A DNA stretch of 64,000 bases, taken from the NCBI GenBank assembly GCA_026014875.1, contig JAOZHO010000028.1, forward strand, positions 1-64,000, read 5' to 3'. This document shows positions 35,756 to 44,545 of the stretch, in pieces. Position numbers and translations under genes: made by a program. The DNA comes from Candidatus Bathyarchaeota archaeon. GTDB taxonomy: Archaea; Thermoproteota; Bathyarchaeia; TCS64. Below the pieces are notes generated by a model. The model was not told the origin of the DNA and did not search any database. It saw only the letters and a program-made list of their open reading frames with translations. Numbering within the stretch: position 1 is the first letter of the stretch; each line of letters starts with the position of its first letter.

Positions 35756-37073
35756 CCTATGGAGCCTCGTCCTGAAGGAGATCAAGGAGCTCGTCAGGGA
35801 TCCCAAGATCCTCATCGGCGTCATATTGATGCCCATCATCATATTCCCCGTGATGGGCTCCGCCATAAACATCTCCACCTCATCAGTCCAGAGAGCCATG
35901 ATCACCGCGTCCTTCGCAATCTATAACGAGGACGAAGGAGCCCCCACGGATGCCCTCCTCGAACATCTCTACAGGAACAACACCGTGATCACCATCGAGG
36001 CGAACGGAATCCAAGACGCCCTTTCCAAATATCAGGAGACGAACGCGTCCACTCTCCTCTGGATAATGGAAGGCTACTCGGAGAACGTCTCCCAGGGGTT
36101 GAAGGGGGAGCTGAAGGTCTACGCGAATCTGAAGAGCCTCTCCATCGCTGAGGCCGGTTCGACGGATGCGATCGGGGGCCTCCTCAACTATTACGCCTAT
36201 TTCCTCTCGATCGCAAACATCAACAGCCTCCTTGAGCAGGCGGGGGCAATAGGGGAGGCAAGCGTGGTCAGGAGCCCCCTCAGCGTCGACTACCAGTCCA
36301 TAATAAAAGGCAATGTCATCGACGTGGCTCCCTCCCAGATCGTCTCGGTCATCATGTCCCAGAGCGTGATGCTCCCCATCATGGTGATGGTGATGCTCAT
36401 GTTCGCGATCCAGATGGCCGCCACGAGCATCGCCATCGAGAAAGAGCAGAAGACCCTGGAGACACTCATGACCCTCCCCGTAAGCCGCCTCACCATCCTG
36501 AGCGGAAAGCTCGCAGGCAGCATCGTCGTCGCCGTCGCAGGGGCCATAGCATACATGATCGGCTTCGGCTACTACATGACCTCCGCATTCAGCTTCGCCC
36601 CCGAGCTCACCACGATGTCCACCCAGGACCTCTCCATCGGCCTCGAGCCCCTCGGCACGCTGCTCCTCGGGGTAAACATCTTCGTGACCCTCGTCTCTGG
36701 CCTCGCCCTCGCGATCAGCCTCGCGACCTTCACCGACAACGTGAGGAGCGCTCAGAGCCTCACCGGCTTCCTCACGATCCCTATCATGCTCCCCGCGATC
36801 ATCCTCATGTTCAGCGACCTCTCGATGCTCCCCAAGACAGTCCAGATGGTCCTCCTCGTGATCCCCTACACCCACAGCATCATCGCCTCCAAGGCAGCCT
36901 TCCTGGGTAACTACGTCCTCGTCCTCAGAAGCATAGGGTACATCACGCTGTTCACCCTCGTGGTGCTCTACATCGCCGCCAAGATCTTCTCCACCGAGCG
37001 GATCATCACCGCACGGTTCACCACATTCGACATGAAGAAACTCCTGGGCAGAAGATCTAACCGGGAGCGGTGA
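35748..37073 (+). CDS. ABC-2 type permease
   Basis: 441 residues. One N-terminal helix (ILIGVILMPIIIFPVMG), a large extracytoplasmic region (residues 40-190), and five C-terminal helices, the standard ABC-2 layout of NatB and drug exporters. IEKEQKTLETLMTLPVSR near 225 is the cytoplasmic coupling segment of the family. With the ATPase it forms one exporter, probably for sodium, drugs or peptides. Confidence 0.85.
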   Translation: MGNLWSLVLKEIKELVRDPKILIGVILMPIIIFPVMGSAINISTSSVQRAMITASFAIYNEDEGAPTDALLEHLYRNNTVITIEANGIQDALSKYQETNASTLLWIMEGYSENVSQGLKGELKVYANLKSLSIAEAGSTDAIGGLLNYYAYFLSIANINSLLEQAGAIGEASVVRSPLSVDYQSIIKGNVIDVAPSQIVSVIMSQSVMLPIMVMVMLMFAIQMAATSIAIEKEQKTLETLMTLPVSRLTILSGKLAGSIVVAVAGAIAYMIGFGYYMTSAFSFAPELTTMSTQDLSIGLEPLGTLLLGVNIFVTLVSGLALAISLATFTDNVRSAQSLTGFLTIPIMLPAIILMFSDLSMLPKTVQMVLLVIPYTHSIIASKAAFLGNYVLVLRSIGYITLFTLVVLYIAAKIFSTERIITARFTTFDMKKLLGRRSNRER

Positions 37074-37185
37074 CCCTTCTCGAATCATAGGATTAACATA
37101 TGTGGAGGGGGCGGGGGGCCACCATAATCGTTAAATCGTGTCACGAAAGATTTCACGGATACCCTCCGGAGGATGAAGGATAAAC

Positions 37186-37863
37186 GTGAACACGCTGAAG
37201 GGAATCATCTTCGACCTCGACGGCACCCTGATTCACACCACAATAAACTTCACCGTGATGAAGGAGCGAATGATCAGCTTCCTCGAAGAGAATGGAATCC
37301 CCGAGGGATGCCTCACCCCGAAGCAGACGACCGTCGTGATCATCGCAACCTGCGAGGACATCCTGCGCGAAGAAGGGAGAGCACAAGTGGAGATCGAGGA
37401 GGTGCATCGGAAACTCGAGGAGATCATGAACAGGGGGGAGCTCGAGGCCATCAAGGACATCTCCGAGGTGGATGGAGTACTGGATGCTCTCCAAGAACTC
37501 AGAGAAGCGGGCTACAAACTCGCGGTCCTCACAAGGAGCCACCACGCCTACGCGGTCGAGGCCCTCAGAAAAATCGGTGCCTTCGACCTATTCGATGTCA
37601 TCCTCGGACGGGGCGAGACACCCAAACCCAAACCTTACCGTGAAGCGCTGGAGCACACGGCAACGCTACTGGGTCTTGATCCAGTTGAGACCATATTCGT
37701 GGGCGACAACCACATAGACGCCACTAGTGCCGTGAACGCTGTGGTTCCATTTATCGGTGTCAAGACCGGGCGTCGGGGAGACCTTTCATGGGACGGGCGT
37801 TTCCCTGAGGTTCTCTTGGAAAGTGTGACCGACCTGCCCGCTTACCTAGGTGGTCTAATGTAG
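37186..37863 (+). CDS. HAD-superfamily phosphatase
   Basis: 225 residues. Motif I FDLDGTLIHT (near 8), motif II LTRSHHA (near 121), and motif IV VGDNHIDA (near 180); cap helices lie between I and II. Phosphoglycolate phosphatase-like by size, but the substrate is uncertain. GTG start behind GGAGGATGAAGG. Confidence 0.85.
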   Translation: MNTLKGIIFDLDGTLIHTTINFTVMKERMISFLEENGIPEGCLTPKQTTVVIIATCEDILREEGRAQVEIEEVHRKLEEIMNRGELEAIKDISEVDGVLDALQELREAGYKLAVLTRSHHAYAVEALRKIGAFDLFDVILGRGETPKPKPYREALEHTATLLGLDPVETIFVGDNHIDATSAVNAVVPFIGVKTGRRGDLSWDGRFPEVLLESVTDLPAYLGGLM

Positions 37864-37974
37864 CTATTCTCGGAAGCATGTTTCATAGAGGGATAGGTTT
37901 TTATCGATACCCCGGGGATTATATTCAAAATCAGGTTCATTTGTAGTATTCACTGGAAAGTAGGATGTGTTGGG

Positions 37975-38247
37975 ATGTCAGATAAAAAAGAGGTGTATAT
38001 GCAGAAGCTGAACCAGGCTATAACCGTGTTGAACCGTGTCGCGGAGGATAACACGACACCGAGGAATATCCGGAGAACGGCGAAGCAGGCGAACGACCTG
38101 CTCCTCGACGAGAGCCTGAGCCCCGCCGCGAGGGCGGCCAACGCAATCGATCTCCTGGATCAGATCTCTCAGGATCCGAATATGCCCATGTATACCCGGA
38201 CTCGGATCTGGAACGCGATCAGTGTCCTTGAGGGCATCCGGGACTAG
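37975..38247 (+). CDS. UPF0147 family protein
   Basis: 90 residues, all helical: QKLNQAITVLNRVAEDNTTPRNIRR, then LLDQISQDPNMPMYTRTRIW. This is the archaeal UPF0147 family, of unknown function. The start ATG follows a TATA (TTTTTATC at about 37899) by some 75 bases. Confidence 0.9.
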   Translation: MSDKKEVYMQKLNQAITVLNRVAEDNTTPRNIRRTAKQANDLLLDESLSPAARAANAIDLLDQISQDPNMPMYTRTRIWNAISVLEGIRD

Positions 38248-38437
38248 GGTTCCTGGGGCTCTACCCTTTTTTCTTTATAGGGAATTATACGCCTCGAACG
38301 GTTGATTAGCCGATAATTAGGGGCGGTTATGGTTTTTCGTGGTTGGTTTATTTATTTCTGATGATTAGGGGCGGTCTTATCGGGCCGTGAGTTGCCGGGG
38401 AGACGTGTTTTTATATAGGAGGGTCCCGAGTCTATGT

Positions 38438-38767
38438 TTGGCATTGTCCAATCGAACCGTTTCCATCCCCTGGCTCCTGCAGTATTACTGGGATGAGGTT
38501 CTGACCCTCGTGGTATGTGTGAGCCTCGACCTGGTTGAGTATCTATTCCCACCCCTCTTGATGCCTGTGGCGGGGGACGCCATTGATCTGGTGGGGATCA
38601 CTTTCTCAGTGTTCTTCTTCAAGTGGATCGGAGCCATCACTTTCCTGGAGCTCATCCCGGGGCTTGACGCCCTCCCCATCTTCACGTTTGCCTGGTTGAT
38701 ATGGTACCTCGTGAAGAGGAAGAGGGAGGGACGGAAGCGGGAGGCGGAGCTCGACGGCTGGAGATAG
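38438..38767 (+). CDS. Membrane protein of unknown function
   Basis: 110 residues. Three or four hydrophobic segments (DEVLTLVVCVSLDLVEYLF, DAIDLVGITFSVFFF, WIGAITFLELIP, FTFAWLIWYLV) and a strongly basic end (KRKREGRKREAE). The TATA TTTTTATATAG at 38408-38418 is 20-25 bases before TTG 38438, so a leaderless TTG start is likely; a TTG six bases later is possible. Confidence 0.6.
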   Translation: MALSNRTVSIPWLLQYYWDEVLTLVVCVSLDLVEYLFPPLLMPVAGDAIDLVGITFSVFFFKWIGAITFLELIPGLDALPIFTFAWLIWYLVKRKREGRKREAELDGWR

Positions 38768-38825
38768 TGTAGCCGATTAAATCGATGCAGTTTATTTGAT
38801 ATTGTGACTCCTCCCATCTAGGGAT

Positions 38826-39608
38826 ATGCGTATAGTCGGGGAAGAGGATGAGGAAACATTGAGGCTCGTGGATACCCACGCCCACCTCAGCGATCTGGAT
38901 GACCGGGAGGGAGTCATCAGGAGGGCGAGGGAGGCCGGGATCGAGGCCATAGTCGCCGTGGGGAGTAACCTGGAGACATCGAGGGCGACCCTCGGGTGGG
39001 CCGACGATTACGGGGGGTATGTGCACCCGGCCATTGGCATTCATCCGACGGAGTGGATGGGGGACGACGTCGATGAGACACTGAGATTTATCGACGAGCA
39101 TGTCGACCGCTGCGTGGCCGTGGGGGAGATCGGTCTCGATTACTGGAACCGGGAGGCGAGGAAGAGTGAGGATGTGAGGGAGCGTCAGCGGGAGATCTAC
39201 GTCCGGCAGCTGGGGATTGCGGTGGAGCACGGGAAGCCGGCCTCGGTGCACGGGAGGGGGGCATGGGAGGACGCATTGGGGCTGGCGAGGGAGCATGGGC
39301 CCGACAGGATCATCTTTCACTGGTTCAGCGGGCCCCTGGATGTCCTGAGGGGGGTCCTGGATTCGGGTTACCTGATCTCGGCTACTCCCGCAGCGGAGTT
39401 CAGCAGGGATCACAGGGCGGCTCTCGCTGAGGCGCCTCTTGGGAGTATCGTGATCGAGACGGATTCTCCCGTCAGCTATCATGGTAAGCGGGCTGAGCCC
39501 GCGGATATATTGCTCACTCTGAGATCTTTGGCGGATCTTAAGGGGTTATCCGAGGAGGATGTGGCCGAGGTCACTACTCTGAATGCGGAGAGGTTTTTCG
39601 GACTTTGA
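38826..39608 (+). CDS. tatD: TatD-family metal-dependent hydrolase
   Basis: 260 residues. Metal ligands in VDTHAHLSDLD near 14, AVGEIGLDYW near 98 (Glu), SVHGRG near 140, FHWFSG near 160, and ETDSPV near 216 match TatD. These are metal-dependent 3'-5' exonucleases acting on DNA/RNA or with tRNA quality control. The gene is free-standing, converging on the wHTH gene. Confidence 0.85.
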   Translation: MRIVGEEDEETLRLVDTHAHLSDLDDREGVIRRAREAGIEAIVAVGSNLETSRATLGWADDYGGYVHPAIGIHPTEWMGDDVDETLRFIDEHVDRCVAVGEIGLDYWNREARKSEDVRERQREIYVRQLGIAVEHGKPASVHGRGAWEDALGLAREHGPDRIIFHWFSGPLDVLRGVLDSGYLISATPAAEFSRDHRAALAEAPLGSIVIETDSPVSYHGKRAEPADILLTLRSLADLKGLSEEDVAEVTTLNAERFFGL

Positions 39609-39657
39609 GCGGGATTTAGAGTTAATATATGTGAAAAAAGGGAAAAAGGGGAGTTTT

Positions 39658-39966
39658 TTAGATGTTTAGGAGTGAGCTGGCGCCTTGGAAATAGTCCAGG
39701 ACGTTCATTCCTTTGTCGGTTAGGTGGTATCGTTTCTTGGCGCGTCTGGCGCCTTGCTCCTCTGTGATGTAGATTAGTTCCTGTCTGACGAGGTCGGCGA
39801 ATACTTTCTGGGTGGAGTTCCAGGACATGTTGGCTGCGTACATTATCCGTGTAGGCTTATCCATGCCCCCTTGGATCGCTTTGAGCACTGTGAGCATTAT
39901 GTCTAGCTTGGAGCGCCTTTCGCTGATGGAGACGTCGATGGGATTGGGGAATATCTCGGATGTCAT
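39658..39966 (-). CDS. ArnR1-like winged-helix regulator
   Basis: 102 residues. Family core: ERRSKLDIMLTVLKAI, GMDKPTRIMYAANMSWNSTQKVF and KKRYHLTDKGMNVLDYF. It starts ten bases after the pilin stop on the same strand, so the two are one operon. Named relatives in Sulfolobales activate archaellum genes, which fits a pilin partner (inference). Paralogue at 415-714. Confidence 0.78.
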   Translation of the reverse strand: MTSEIFPNPIDVSISERRSKLDIMLTVLKAIQGGMDKPTRIMYAANMSWNSTQKVFADLVRQELIYITEEQGARRAKKRYHLTDKGMNVLDYFQGASSLLNI

Positions 39967-39975
39967 GCGTCTCGC

Positions 39976-40581
39976 CTACTGGTCCGTGGCCGACTCGACG
40001 TTGCACTCGTTGATGTACTGGGCGTTGTTGGTGGTGACACTTATGCTGACGGTGGTCCCTATGTCATCCTGCTGTATGTTGTCAGGGCCTTTCACATAGA
40101 CCAAGAGCTCCCCGCCCGAGATGAGGGGGATATCGGCGTCGGCCTGGGTGTAGTTCCTGCCGTCGATGATGACGCTGGAGCCCGTCAGGGAGGCGTAGCT
40201 CGTTATGTTCAGGCTGCCCTCGATGACCGTGCCCGAGGGCACCCTGTAGTAGTAGATGTCTGGCCATTCGGAGTCTACTCCTCTCACCGAGAATTTGTCG
40301 ATGAGGAGGTCCCTCCCCCCCAGGTTCTGGAGCTTGAATGCCCCGACGGCGCCTGAGCTGTTGACCCAGACATGGTCGTCTGTGAGCCTCACCTCCTCCA
40401 TCTCGGTCCTGGTCATCGTGACGTTGGTGGCATAGTAGGCCACCACGGTGGTGAGCAGGACCGCCACCACGAGGAGTATGAGCGTGGAGACCACCTCGCC
40501 TAGGCCTCTGCTATTTTTCTTTATGACTTTCTTCAATTCTACATTCCTCGACCTTTTTGATTGAACGATGTTTGTCTCCAT
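39976..40581 (-). CDS. Archaellin/type IV pilin-like secreted protein
   Basis: 201 residues. Class III signal peptide: basic leader to KKNSRGLGEVVSTLILL, so prepilin peptidase should cut near RG/LGE, and the hydrophobic helix TLILLVVAVLLTTVVAYY builds the filament core. The outer domain is beta-rich with Asn-Ser/Thr sites (NSSG, NVT, NIT, NYT). It is an adhesive pilin or archaellin; no flaI/flaJ motor genes are near. It is co-transcribed with the ArnR1-like regulator. Confidence 0.75.
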   Translation of the reverse strand: METNIVQSKRSRNVELKKVIKKNSRGLGEVVSTLILLVVAVLLTTVVAYYATNVTMTRTEMEEVRLTDDHVWVNSSGAVGAFKLQNLGGRDLLIDKFSVRGVDSEWPDIYYYRVPSGTVIEGSLNITSYASLTGSSVIIDGRNYTQADADIPLISGGELLVYVKGPDNIQQDDIGTTVSISVTTNNAQYINECNVESATDQ

Positions 40582-40827
40582 ATGTTTAATAGGGATTTTG
40601 AATCCTTATGTGGTGTCTGTTTTATTCGTGTAGAATATTCAGTCAAATGATTATTTCATTATCCGTGTATCATATCTGGGTTCGAGATTAGTTTGTGGTT
40701 TGAATCTCTGGGAGACGTGGCGGGGATATGGATCAGTGTTCTATGGTCTTGTCATTGGTTGGTTATGGGTGAGAGGGTCGTTTCGGGGTTGTCCGTGCGT
40801 TGTTGGGGTCTGCTGCGGGGGGTTTTG

Positions 40828-41289
40828 TCATCTTATGTAGAAATCGATCTCTGTCGGGTCCATGCTGGCGTGGTCGATTAGTGTTTTCATGTCTTCGATG
40901 AGGCGGGGTTGGAGTCTGGCGACGTCGGTGATGCTGATGATGCCGACTAGTTTCATGCGTTCCTCTTCTCTGCACATGACGGGGAGTTTCTTGATTCGTT
41001 CCCTGAACATGATCTTGACGGCCTCCTCGAGGGGGGTCTCGGGCTTGACGATGATGATGGGCTCGGACATGATCTCGCCGATGGTGACTTTTGCGGGGTC
41101 TTGGCCGCTGGAGACGACTCTGATGATGATGTCTCGTTCGGTTAGTATGCCGACGATGTCGTCTTCGGAGGAGACGATGAGGCTGCTGATTCCAAATTTG
41201 CTCATGAGGCGGGCTGCGTTGGTGGCGTTCTGGGTGGCGTCGATGGTGAGTACTTGTCTTACCATGACGTCCTGTACGCTTAGGGACAT
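40828..41289 (-). CDS. CBS-domain pair protein
   Basis: 153 residues from ATG 41289 with GGAG six bases upstream. Two CBS repeats: VRQVLTIDATQNATNAARLM, GILTERDIIIRVVS, then PIIIVKPETPLEEAVKIM and LVGIISITDVARL. CBS pairs bind adenosyl ligands such as AMP or SAM and switch partner proteins; the partner is unknown. It diverges from tRNA-Ser. Confidence 0.85.
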   Translation of the reverse strand: MSLSVQDVMVRQVLTIDATQNATNAARLMSKFGISSLIVSSEDDIVGILTERDIIIRVVSSGQDPAKVTIGEIMSEPIIIVKPETPLEEAVKIMFRERIKKLPVMCREEERMKLVGIISITDVARLQPRLIEDMKTLIDHASMDPTEIDFYIR

Positions 41290-41433
41290 CTGTGACTCCG
41301 GGGGGTGTTGGGGGTTTGGTCTAAAAGTGATTGTGGATTGGGGAGATGGTTCGGTGTCATTGGTTGGGGCTTCAGGGTGGGGGGGTTTCGGGGGGCGATA
41401 AAGATTTACTTGGGTGGGGTGCATTTCGTGTGG

Positions 41434-41517
41434 GCCGGGGTAGCCAAGCGGTTTACGGCGCCAGTCTTGAAAACTGGTGCTCTTCGGAGCGCATGGGTTC
41501 GAATCCCATTCCCGGCG
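41434..41517 (+). tRNA. tRNA-Ser (anticodon TGA)
   Basis: Class II tRNA. Acceptor GCCGGGG/TCCCGGC, anticodon stem CCAGT/ACTGG around CTTGAAA (anticodon TGA), long variable arm folding TGCTC/GAGCG-like, T loop TTCGAAT, discriminator G as expected for archaeal serine tRNA. CCA not encoded. Repeat copy C begins about 30 bases after it. Confidence 0.95.
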
Positions 41518-41544
41518 CTTTTCTCTTGGTTTGTGAACGTGTGG

Positions 41545-41701
41545 CTTAGGATAAGGGTTTTCGGGGGGGGTTTTCGTGGTTTAATTGGGGTGGGGGTGTT
41601 TTTTGGGGTTGTTTTGCGGGTTTTCTGGTTGTTTGGCGGTGTTTTCTGGTTTCTTTCGGGGTTGTTTTGCAACTGAATGGTAACTGAACAGCTACTGAAT
41701 T
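41545..41701 (+). repeat. GT-rich dispersed repeat, copy C, with three 11-bp iterons
   Basis: More diverged than A and B but the same order: GGGGTTGTTT, GTTTGGCGGTGTTTTCTGG, then iterons at 41669-41679, 41680-41690 and 41691-41701 (GCAACTGAATG, GTAACTGAACA, GCTACTGAATT). It follows tRNA-Ser as copy A follows tRNA-Val. Confidence 0.7.
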
Positions 41702-41731
41702 GTTTGCGCGAGCTTGCTGTCTCCAGGGGGG

Positions 41732-42517
41732 TCATATCGTGAGGGCTCGGATTACTTCCGATGTGAAGGCTTCTCTGTCTCTCCACGAGGTGGTGATGGG
41801 GGTGGCGTTGACGATCAGGGTTTGTCCTCCTCTCCGGGTGGATTCTTGGGGGTTCTCCCAGCTGTTGATGGTGGTTAAGTGGAGGGTGGGGACTGTCTCT
41901 TTGAGGAGCTCTTCGGTCCTTACGGCGGAGCCGATGCTCCACTCGCATATGGGGTCGTAGAAGATCAGTGCTCTGCCCCGGTCCTCCGGTAGGGGGTCGT
42001 AGATTGGGGGCTTCCTCGGGGTGTATCCGCTGTGGAGCTCCAGGTACATCTCGCCTTCTCCCTGCCGGAAGCCTTTCGAGGCGTAGAAGTTCGCGAGGGA
42101 GGTGCCTTCCCCTGTCTCGAAGGCCTGGGTGACGGCGAATCGGGTGGGTTTGCCGCCGAGGCTTGGGGGTCCGTCCCTGCACTCTTTGAGGACGGTTTCG
42201 AGGAGCTTTGAGCTTATGCCCTTTTTCTGGTTTTCTTGGAAGGGGTTGTATGTGCAGCGGATCGCCATGACCATGTCCCTGGGTTCGGCTACCGTGGGGT
42301 CGGCCGCCTCGGGGTAGTAGAGTATCTGGGCCACGGGTCTCCCGTCGAGGTAGGCGATCTTGGTGCAGGGTCCGTGTTCCTCGAGCATCCGGGTAAGCCA
42401 CCTGCGTTTGAGTTCTATCCCTCTCTTCTGCAGGGGGTCTTCGAGTCGGTCGTGGGAGCATACCCTGAAGACGTCGTCTATATTCGATGCATCGATATCC
42501 TTGACAGTTATTTCCAT
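41732..42517 (-). CDS. GNAT-family N-acetyltransferase
   Basis: 261 residues from ATG 42517. The acetyl-CoA site is the central QKKGISSKLLETVL loop (form Q-x-x-G-x-S/G), preceded by PVAQILYYPEA and followed by SLANFYASKGFRQGEG. A further 80-residue C-terminal part is unassigned. The upstream TATA is ACAAATTTATC, with a GCGCGCG tract right after it. Target unknown. Confidence 0.75.
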   Translation of the reverse strand: MEITVKDIDASNIDDVFRVCSHDRLEDPLQKRGIELKRRWLTRMLEEHGPCTKIAYLDGRPVAQILYYPEAADPTVAEPRDMVMAIRCTYNPFQENQKKGISSKLLETVLKECRDGPPSLGGKPTRFAVTQAFETGEGTSLANFYASKGFRQGEGEMYLELHSGYTPRKPPIYDPLPEDRGRALIFYDPICEWSIGSAVRTEELLKETVPTLHLTTINSWENPQESTRRGGQTLIVNATPITTSWRDREAFTSEVIRALTI

Positions 42518-42653
42518 AGCTCTCGACACCAATGGGTGTTTCATAGTCATTATTGTTATGCCTGAAGTTCGCGCGCGGGATAAATTTGTTTCACTTGTAT
42601 GAATGTTGAAAACACGAAAAATTACTAGATAGGGTGAATAAACAAACCATGCG

Positions 42654-43193
42654 CTAGATGACGTAGCGATATGATACATGGGTTCCCGCAGTTTCGCTAT
42701 AACCTGACTTTCTTAAAATGTCCCCAGGCTTGGCTCCAAGGATGATAGATACAGGATCTGAGCCCTTGATCCAAGGAAACTGGTACGCTTCAGCGTGATA
42801 GAACTTGATAATTCGTTCTCGTTCCTCCTCAGATAAAATCTCAGTGGGAGAGACCAGTTTATGCTTGAAGATGTCGAATGTGGGTAGAGTGTGCGGTACT
42901 AGTTCAACCCCCAATTTAGGTGCGTTGAACCTAGCCGACCAGGTATATTTCACATTTGTTATGATTACGCCTTTGTCAGCCCCTGTTTCTTCAACGAGAT
43001 CTCTGAGTTCCCGTACATAGGCAATCCCAATGCCTCTCTGGCCGACAATGCCGAGAAATATTTGGTTCGAATCGCCTCGAGAAAGGAAGTAGGTCGTCTT
43101 ATCCTCTTCCTTCTCTTTTTTCTTCACCTTCAGTTTTCTGTACTTTATTAAAAGCGACGCTCGTTTCTCCACATTCGACATCGGTTCTCTCAT
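42654..43193 (-). CDS. Rpo5/Rpb5-like protein with endonuclease-fold N-terminal domain
   Basis: 179 residues. Residues 106-179 are the Rpo5 (RpoH) assembly domain of archaeal RNA polymerase: KHKLVSPTEILSEEE, SDPVSIILGAKPGDILR, SETAGTHVSYRYVI. Residues 1-105 resemble the eukaryotic Rpb5 jaw domain and Mrr-like nucleases (GQRGIGIAYVRELRDLVEE, ADKGVIITN, WSARFNAPKLGVEL) but lack the catalytic E/QxK. Ordinary archaeal Rpo5 is only about 80 residues and lies upstream of rpoB; this copy stands alone. It may be the real subunit or a second, specialised one. Confidence 0.75.
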   Translation of the reverse strand: MREPMSNVEKRASLLIKYRKLKVKKKEKEEDKTTYFLSRGDSNQIFLGIVGQRGIGIAYVRELRDLVEETGADKGVIITNVKYTWSARFNAPKLGVELVPHTLPTFDIFKHKLVSPTEILSEEERERIIKFYHAEAYQFPWIKGSDPVSIILGAKPGDILRKSGYSETAGTHVSYRYVI

Positions 43194-43234
43194 TTAGTAT
43201 CATCTCTTCGTGTGCTGGTGATGGGCTTCAGCAT

Positions 43235-43495
43235 TTATGGCTCAAGGATGCCTCGTGCCCTTTCAGAGATCATATACTGAATATTTTTTCCCCACCCTTT
43301 TCGGATGAGCACACCATATCTCAGGAGTCTATGACGTTCTGAGAGGTTGAAAATTTTCGATGCAGAAGTGCCCTTTATGATCCTTCTCAGTTCTTTTTCG
43401 TGGTAGTTGACTTGATTCGTATAGCTTTGATTCTCGAAGTCGCTGGAGCTTCCTGGATTCAACCCGTCAACGACCTTGTGTAAGATATAACACAT
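43235..43495 (-). CDS. Probable winged-helix protein, function unknown
   Basis: About 86 residues from ATG 43495 (frame opens at 43588). The C-terminal part HEKELRRIIKGTS, LSERHRLLRYGVLIRKGWGK and ISERARGIL looks like the wing of an archaeal wHTH, but similarity is weak. AT-rich, island member, same direction as the Rpo5-like gene. Confidence 0.4.
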   Translation of the reverse strand: MCYILHKVVDGLNPGSSSDFENQSYTNQVNYHEKELRRIIKGTSASKIFNLSERHRLLRYGVLIRKGWGKNIQYMISERARGILEP

Positions 43496-43883
43496 ATTGA
43501 TATAATAGGCGCGTTCTAGAGTAAAATCTGAGGGCGTTTCGCATGCACGCGTCCTCAAGATCTCTCGAGCTGAACACATCGGGGACAAGACATGATGTGA
43601 GAAGGCTTTTCTTTGAACACCATGATCGTCTCCTTTCCTCTTCTAGGATAATCGGGACATTTATTCTGCCAGTGATAGTATTCCTCTTCGTCGGGTTTTC
43701 TCTTCTGCACCCTTTTCAGGTATTCTGCCATGATGATTGTGATCGTTTAGCGAGTATATATATTCAAAGAAAGCGTGTGAGGATGATTTTGTTTATCACT
43801 GTCTATTGATATTATTGAACCAGATTAAACTCGGGGTTATGTATATCGAGGAGGCGCGCACGCCCATATGGCTCGTTGGACAA

Positions 43884-44159
43884 TTATTTATCCCTCTTTC
43901 TCACTATCTTCACATTGGTACTCAGAGCCTGACCTGGGAGGCCCTTCATGAATTTTACTCTGAGAGTCCCTGTTTTCCCATGGGGCTTCAATATGGTCCC
44001 AAATAATCTAGGCTCATCCTGAGGCCAGCCAACTTTCCACCCTATGAGATTGGCTACTTTAGATTCTATGTCTAAGACCTTGATTAGACACTTCTGGGTC
44101 CTCTGGGACTTTGGGCCTCTTCGATAGCTCTGTACTACACAGATATACTCCTCGTCCAT
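43884..44159 (-). CDS. rpl35ae: Ribosomal protein eL33 (L35Ae)
   Basis: 91 residues. The fingerprint is YRRGPKSQRTQKCLIKV, LIGWKVGW, PHGKTGTLRVKF and KGLPGQALSTNV, a full-length eL33 of the 50S subunit, found in some archaea. Promoter on the minus strand: CGCGCGAAAAATTTC about 40 bases before the ATG, a good BRE/TATA. A housekeeping gene inside the island, so the island is at least partly chromosomal. Confidence 0.92.
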   Translation of the reverse strand: MDEEYICVVQSYRRGPKSQRTQKCLIKVLDIESKVANLIGWKVGWPQDEPRLFGTILKPHGKTGTLRVKFMKGLPGQALSTNVKIVRKRDK

Positions 44160-44545
44160 GTGCTCACCCTAACTTTTCTCATTACTTCAGCATGAAATTT
44201 TTCGCGCGTACTCTAGTGAGCCCGTTCTTGTTTTGCTCTATTAATAATATAGGCATTAGTGCATACCTTAGAGCAGAAATATCTGCTGTGGCCTTTCGTT
44301 CCTGTCCCCATGTCGGTACCGCATTCGAGACAGTCCGGCCTACTTTGATAGTTGGTCAAAAATTAATCACATAAACCAATGCCCGGGGGCGTATTTAAGG
44401 GAGTGTCTGTGGCTTTATTCTTATAATGTCCGCGCATGTGGTTGAGGAGTTATATGAATGAAACTAATTCAACGTCCATTGTTATTGAAATATCGCACGT
44501 GGTTTCACTTCAGTGGTGCTCGCGCACGTGAGATGAAAAGAACAG
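44160..44545. other. Spacer without recognisable gene
   Basis: AT-rich, with TATA-like boxes (GTATTTAAGG at 44391, CTTATAATG at 44422) and GC tracts (CCGCGCATG, CTCGCGCACGTG). It holds the eL33 promoter on the left and probably that of the gene at 44546 on the right. No convincing reading frame. Confidence 0.4.

Noticed and set aside
35883-37088. 401-codon minus-strand frame rich in Glu/Asp/His
   Set aside because: Antisense shadow of the ABC permease, low-complexity product.
41434-41517. Selenocysteine tRNA because of anticodon TGA
   Set aside because: TGA read as an anticodon means it decodes UCA; the acceptor and arm lengths are those of serine tRNA.
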